Assembly (NCBI GenBank): GCA_016930255.1 | Contig: JAFGHB010000021.1 | Coordinates: 1-55,702 of the forward strand | Length of the DNA stretch: 55,702 bases | Reading direction: 5' to 3' | Source: Methanomicrobia archaeon | Lineage (GTDB): Archaea > Halobacteriota > Syntropharchaeia > Alkanophagales > Methanospirareceae | Shown here: in pieces, positions 52,075 to 55,702 of the stretch | Numbering within the stretch: position 1 is the first letter of the stretch | Layout of the letters: the number at the start of each line of letters is the position of its first letter | Made by a program: the position numbers and the translations under genes | Notes under the pieces: model-generated | Seen by the model: only the letters and a program-made list of their open reading frames with translations | The model's database searches: none | What the model was told of the DNA's origin: nothing

Positions 52075-52530
52075 TTACTTATGTTCTCTACACATAGTTA
52101 CCTGTTTTAGACCACGACCCTCTTCACATTCGCCTGGTGCGTCACCGATCACGTCTATAATAGTGCAGGGATCACCCTCCTTGAGACCCGCGGGATGGCA
52201 CAGGTCAAAGAGCTCACACAGGTATTCTTCACAATCAGGTGGCTCGAAAACGAATTTTGAGTTTTTAAACGTGTATGACGCTTCGATCACTGCGGTGATA
52301 GGCGCTTCCGTCACTTCCACCACGCAGACACCGTCCTCGTGAATGTAGCAATCATGCTGTATCTTGTCCCGCACTTTCGCTATCCTGTATCGCCTACCGA
52401 CTTCGAGATTGGTACACGTATTTTTCAACCTGCACTCGCCGCATTTGTTAGAAGCACCCAAGAAGATGAACTCCATGTCTTCTTTTGCCAATTTAGCGCC
52501 AATTAGCGTTACGAAACGCCCTTCCTCCAT
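52075..52530 (-). CDS. UPF0179 family protein
   Basis: 151 residues. N-terminal FVTLIGAKLAKEDMEFIFLG and two Cys groups: CGECRLKNTC near residue 30 and CEEYLCELFDLCHPAG near 100. A conserved euryarchaeal family of unknown function. The Cys pattern suggests a metal or Fe-S site. Convergent with aIF2-beta. Confidence 0.9.
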   Translation of the reverse strand: MEEGRFVTLIGAKLAKEDMEFIFLGASNKCGECRLKNTCTNLEVGRRYRIAKVRDKIQHDCYIHEDGVCVVEVTEAPITAVIEASYTFKNSKFVFEPPDCEEYLCELFDLCHPAGLKEGDPCTIIDVIGDAPGECEEGRGLKQVTMCREHK

Positions 52531-52596
52531 TTTCTCATCATCCCCCTCTTATACGGTCACAGAACCCATTCACTCTTCTACTTATAGCCCAATTAT

Positions 52597-53667
52597 TCAA
52601 TCGATCACCTGGGTAACCAAGGCAAGTCTTTCTGCAGCCTCGTACGTGAGTCCTGAATCGCCCAGTATAGTATATCGACCGGGATTTATTTTGTGCGCGC
52701 AGGTCAGCGCTTCTATTATCTCTTCGTCTTTTATGCCCAGCTCCTTTGCGGTCGTTGGGGCGCCGATCTCTTTCAGTACGTCTCGGATACGCTGCCAGCT
52801 CTCGCCGTACAGGTGTGTCATCATGATGGTGCCAACACCGCACTGTTCACCGTGTAATGCAGGTTTTTCCGCGATCATATCTAGCGCATGGCTGAATTTG
52901 TGCTCAGAGCCGGAAGCGGGAGCGGAAGAGCCTGCAATGCTGATAGCAACGCCGCTGGAGACCAATGCTTTCACCACCATCCAGGCGGATTGTTCATCCC
53001 GCTTCTTTATCGCCTTAACGCTTTCCATGGTCATATTCGCGGTCATTTCCGAAAGCGCGGCAGCGTAACTGCTGTATTCTGCGTCTCGTAAGCGGTGTGC
53101 AAGCTGCCAATCCTTTACGGCGGTATAGTTGGCAACGAGGTCCCCACAACCCGCAGCAATAAACCGATACGGCGCGGAGGCGATTATCTTGGTATCCGCG
53201 ACAATAGCGAGTGGCGCATGTGTCTGAATGGAGCTCGGATTGCCCCGGTCCTTATCCTTTAGCGATGCTCGTGGCGAGGCGATGCCGTCGTGCGAGGCGA
53301 TGGTAGGCACGGAGATAAACGGAATGGCGAGTTCAAAAGCGGCTATTTTGCCCGTGTCTATGATCGTACCGCCGCCAACGCCGAGCACGAACTCCGCTTT
53401 ATCCTCTGCAGACGCTTCTTTCACGACTTCTATATTCACTCGGTTTATACCTTCCACTTCTATCAGATTGACGTCATATCCTGTATCGGATAGATTTTCA
53501 CTTACTGTCTCGCCAGCAATCTGCCGTGTGAAGCTATCAGCAACGATAATTGCCTGTTTACCTATCTCTAAGTGCTTGCAAATCGTGCCGACCTCCTGGA
53601 GAACTTCGTGCCCGATCAGGACATCGCGGGGCAATTGCATCCATTTCATTCGCTCAACTGGTGCCAT
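52597..53667 (-). CDS. egsA: sn-glycerol-1-phosphate dehydrogenase
   Basis: 356 residues. Makes the archaeal lipid backbone G1P from DHAP with NAD(P)H. GVGGGTIIDTGKIAAFELAI binds NAD(P); zinc ligands are expected from SHALDMIAEKPALHGEQCGVG-type residues (Asp and two His). TATA-like CTATTTATAG on the minus strand (about 53703-53712) and GAGGAGT before ATG 53667. Confidence 0.95.
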   Translation of the reverse strand: MAPVERMKWMQLPRDVLIGHEVLQEVGTICKHLEIGKQAIIVADSFTRQIAGETVSENLSDTGYDVNLIEVEGINRVNIEVVKEASAEDKAEFVLGVGGGTIIDTGKIAAFELAIPFISVPTIASHDGIASPRASLKDKDRGNPSSIQTHAPLAIVADTKIIASAPYRFIAAGCGDLVANYTAVKDWQLAHRLRDAEYSSYAAALSEMTANMTMESVKAIKKRDEQSAWMVVKALVSSGVAISIAGSSAPASGSEHKFSHALDMIAEKPALHGEQCGVGTIMMTHLYGESWQRIRDVLKEIGAPTTAKELGIKDEEIIEALTCAHKINPGRYTILGDSGLTYEAAERLALVTQVID

Positions 53668-53712
53668 AACGTACGTAACTCCTCGACTGCTATATCTAAG
53701 TAGCTATAAATA

Positions 53713-54264
53713 GATAAATCATTTATCGTTAACCTCTCGTAGTCTTTGTAGCTGCTATCGTGTGGGGCTAATTTGGTTTTGCTTTGGTTAGCGCTTCACG
53801 AAGCTTCCCTTTTACTACCATTCTTGGTTGACTCTTACGACCATATCGCACAACAAGCAAAACACTGTCTACGAATACTTTTTAGCATAGCTGCCTTCGT
53901 TCCTTCAGTCGTCGCCGTATTTGTGACTACGCACTTATATACTTATATTCTCGTATTTCAGTCCCGTGATTAGTAGCGGCGCTACTGCAAGAAGAAGCGA
54001 TGCGCGGTATGCGTGGCGAAGGATTTTTGCCGGCTAGTTGAACGATAATTTGCGACCCCACCGCCCTCAGTCAGTGCTCGAAGCCAGTTGGGAGGATAAA
54101 AAAGTCATGGCTCTACAGAGTTTGACCTTTATATATCTTTCTCCCTGACTTCTTCTTACACCTTCCCCCCGTAGCGAGGTGGGCAGGTATTTGATAGCGG
54201 TTTGTGCTATAAAAACATTTTTTATATTAAAATATTTATATATACTGAGGTCATATAATAAACC
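53713..54264. other. Gene-free stretch with a perfect palindrome
   Basis: About 550 nt without a gene I can support; a 66-codon plus frame at 53773 looks like chance. AGTAGCGGCGCTACT (53972-53986) is a perfect palindrome around a central G, and TTTATATATC near 54130 is another TATA-like box with no frame after it. Confidence 0.4.
54232..54245 (+). promoter_or_regulatory. TATA box, leaderless ArsR-like gene
   Basis: ATTTATATATACTG about 20-32 nt before ATG 54265; initiation is expected at or next to the start codon, and no ribosome-binding site is present, so the mRNA is probably leaderless. Confidence 0.6.
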
Positions 54265-54561
54265 ATGACACAAACAGAAGATGCGCTGATAAGGGATGCG
54301 CATGTGCTTTTGCATCCGATACGATTTCGGATAGTGGAGCTGCTTGCCAAAAAGCCGCTGCACATCAATGCGATAAGCAAAGCGATGGCCGAAGAAAGAA
54401 GGCTCGTTTCGTACCATCTCCTGGCTTTGGAAGAAGCCGGATTCGTAGCAAGCAAGTACGAGATATCGGAACTGCCAAAGTCGAAGGGAAAAGCGATACG
54501 GGTCTACTGGGTGACGGACAAAGTAAAGACCGTGATTTCCGAGATGAAGAAGAAGCTTTAA
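54265..54561 (+). CDS. ArsR-like winged-helix regulator
   Basis: 98 residues. LLHPIRFRIVELLAKKPLHI, recognition helix RRLVSYHLLALEEAGFV and a wing (ELPKSKGKAIRVYWVTDKVK). It has no visible metal-binding Cys, so metal sensing is unlikely. Leaderless. Followed by a strong hairpin terminator. Targets unknown; the adjacent gene-free region with its palindrome is a possible operator. Confidence 0.85.
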   Translation: MTQTEDALIRDAHVLLHPIRFRIVELLAKKPLHINAISKAMAEERRLVSYHLLALEEAGFVASKYEISELPKSKGKAIRVYWVTDKVKTVISEMKKKL

Positions 54562-54589
54562 CGCGGTCGTTATGTGCATCCACGATTAA

Positions 54590-54664
54590 CCTCAGGAAGC
54601 GTGTAAGCTTTTTACCTTTTTCCCCGTTTTTGGGGTTCAAAAAGCTTCCTGAGGTGTTTTTTTT
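54590..54664 (+). terminator. Strong intrinsic-type terminator
   Basis: CCTCAGGAAGC (54590-54600) pairs perfectly with GCTTCCTGAGG (54644-54654), with an inner CCCC/GGGG hairpin, and is followed by TGTTTTTTTTT. It separates the convergent regulator and LigD-like genes; the T-run serves the plus strand only. Confidence 0.75.
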
Positions 54665-54675
54665 CACTCCACCGA

Positions 54676-55068
54676 TCACCGTTTCTTTTTAAAGAAGAGC
54701 CAGTTATTTTCGCCTTTGTATTTGCCGCCCGGCTTCAGTTTGAGCAATACGTAGGTTCCCTTCAGTTTCTTTCCCTCGATTTCAAAAACGATCTTCTTCT
54801 CTTCTAGCTTTTCCGGCCGGAATGTCCCCTTGTCCCAAATCTCAACGGTGCCCGTGCCATAAAGCCCTTCCGCTATAGTGCCTTCAAAGTCCGCGTAAGA
54901 CAGCGGATGATCCTCCGTTTGCATTGCGAGTCTTTTGACATTCGTATCTATTAGCGGCGTTCTGGGCACCGCCCAGCTTTTGAGTACGTGATCCCGTTTC
55001 AATCTAAGATCATAGTGTAGATGCGAGGCATCATGCTTCTGGACAACAAAGATCTTATCTTTTGGCAC
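54676..55068 (-). CDS. Stand-alone LigD 3'-phosphoesterase domain
   Basis: 130 residues matching only the 3'-phosphoesterase module of bacterial LigD. FVVQKHDASHLHYDLRLKRD at the N-terminus holds the metal-binding His and Arg residues, then EDHPLSYADFEGTIAEGLYG and VEIWDKGTF. Trims 3'-phosphates or ribonucleotides at DNA ends. Free-standing forms are known in archaea. No Ku, ligase or polymerase module is nearby. Confidence 0.92.
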   Translation of the reverse strand: MPKDKIFVVQKHDASHLHYDLRLKRDHVLKSWAVPRTPLIDTNVKRLAMQTEDHPLSYADFEGTIAEGLYGTGTVEIWDKGTFRPEKLEEKKIVFEIEGKKLKGTYVLLKLKPGGKYKGENNWLFFKKKR

Positions 55069-55108
55069 AGGCCATCAAATTTCCGATTGTGCATCGGCTC
55101 ATGATTTA

Positions 55109-55615
55109 CTACGCAGTATAATGGATTCTATCCTTTTTGAATCGATCTTCTTTACGCGGTTCGCGGGCGGGATAGCCAAGGGGGATCAAAGCAAACGGTA
55201 CAACGGCATCGGGGATATTCAGGAGCATTTTGAAGCCTGCAACTCGATCCTGCAACGGATAAATACTGGTCCATACCGCACCAAGTCCCAGGGCGTGAGC
55301 CACAAGGAGCATGTTCTGGGTCGCTGCCGCACAATCCTGAACCCAAAAGCCCTCAAATCGTTCTAAGTTGAGATCGCCGCAGATAAGGATGGCGACCGGT
55401 GCGTCTCTTGCCATTGCAGCATAGGGACTAATACGCGGGATTTCCTCCAGAATGCGCCTTTCGGTTAGTACAATAAAATGCCACGGCTGTTCGTTGCCTG
55501 CTGATGGAGCACGCATCCCTGCTGTTACAATCTCCTGGATTAAATCCGCTTCCACGTCCTTGACTTTATAGTTCCTGATGCTCCGCCTTGTTCGTAGTGC
55601 CTCAAGAGTATCCAT
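55109..55615 (-). CDS. Nitroreductase-family FMN protein
   Basis: 168 residues. RRSIRNYKVKDVEADLIQEI at the start, APSAGNEQPWHFIVLTERRI for FMN and ALGLGAVWTSIYPLQDR in the second half. Closest to small archaeal nitroreductases; the substrate is unknown. Transcribed in the same direction as the LigD-like gene, 40 nt upstream of it. The remaining 87 nt to the window edge show no gene. Confidence 0.9.
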   Translation of the reverse strand: MDTLEALRTRRSIRNYKVKDVEADLIQEIVTAGMRAPSAGNEQPWHFIVLTERRILEEIPRISPYAAMARDAPVAILICGDLNLERFEGFWVQDCAAATQNMLLVAHALGLGAVWTSIYPLQDRVAGFKMLLNIPDAVVPFALIPLGYPAREPRKEDRFKKDRIHYTA

Positions 55616-55702
55616 AACTGTTAAGTAAACTTTGAAACTACCCGGTATAAAGTGATGCTGGTATGGCTTTGATCCCTCTATGATACCTTTTAGTGTTGAA
55701 CC

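Noticed and set aside
53773-53973. 66-codon plus frame with hydrophobic stretches
   Set aside because: No ribosome-binding site or promoter at the right distance, and no recognisable family.
1-55702. CRISPR arrays, cas genes, prophage, complete insertion sequences, rRNA
   Set aside because: No regularly spaced repeat, no transposase or integrase of useful length, and no rRNA signature was found.

Overview
The window is chromosome from a euryarchaeon of the methanogen or anaerobic methane/alkane oxidiser type. The evidence is cysteate synthase (coenzyme M route), the methanogenesis marker 16 protein, archaeoflavoprotein AfpA with an iron-sulfur flavoprotein, F420H2-oxidase-type FprA, sn-glycerol-1-phosphate dehydrogenase, A-type ATP synthase A and B, aIF2-beta, L15e, L37e, LSm and PGF-CTERM surface proteins. 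Promoters carry archaeal TATA boxes about 25 nt before the start, some of them leaderless. No replicon, prophage or CRISPR array is seen. I cannot fix the order; a Methanosarcinales, ANME or alkanotroph relative fits best.

Layout. 0-6.3 kb: cupin, ornithine cyclodeaminase-like protein, then hydrogenase maturation genes (hypA, an Mrp-type hypB, hypE) split by a restriction-modification pair. 6.4-14.1 kb: a nucleotide-pool cleaner, then two phosphate uptake systems back to back (DUF47-Pit; pstS-phosphoesterase-pstCAB-phoU). 14.1-17.4 kb: an XRE-type regulator divergent from methanogenesis marker 16 and cysteate synthase. 17.4-24.1 kb: an A+T-richer accessory block. It is dominated by a 1499-residue protein joining a helical-repeat N-terminus, a complete Hsp70 and a C-terminal trypsin-like protease with an intact triad. 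An attC-like inverted repeat, two ICMT-type membrane methyltransferases and a truncated membrane gene follow.

24.1-31.9 kb: SagB-type oxidoreductase, ZIP and CDF metal transporters, a zincin-like orphan, small zinc-ribbon and GYD proteins, a family-4 uracil-DNA glycosylase, a lipoprotein with eight DnaJ-type CxxC repeats, and a decaying hicBA region. 31.9-35.1 kb: an isolated A-ATPase A-B pair. 35.3-40.1 kb: Yip1-like and PGF-CTERM envelope proteins, radical SAM and MBL enzymes, a small export protein, tRNA-Ser(CGA), adenylate kinase. 40.3-47.5 kb: oxygen defence and Fe-S island (flavodoxin, rubredoxin, FprA facing Hsp20, HTH, peroxiredoxin, SufC, SufB, ferritin-like, Isf, AfpA). 47.7-55.7 kb: housekeeping genes (Thi4, DUF763, L15e, LSm, L37e, tRNA-Ser(TGA), aIF2-beta, UPF0179, G1PDH), then an ArsR-like regulator, a stand-alone LigD phosphoesterase domain and a nitroreductase.

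The best candidate for an undescribed system is the TPR-Hsp70-trypsin protein with its small overlapping upstream frame and the attC-like element after it.
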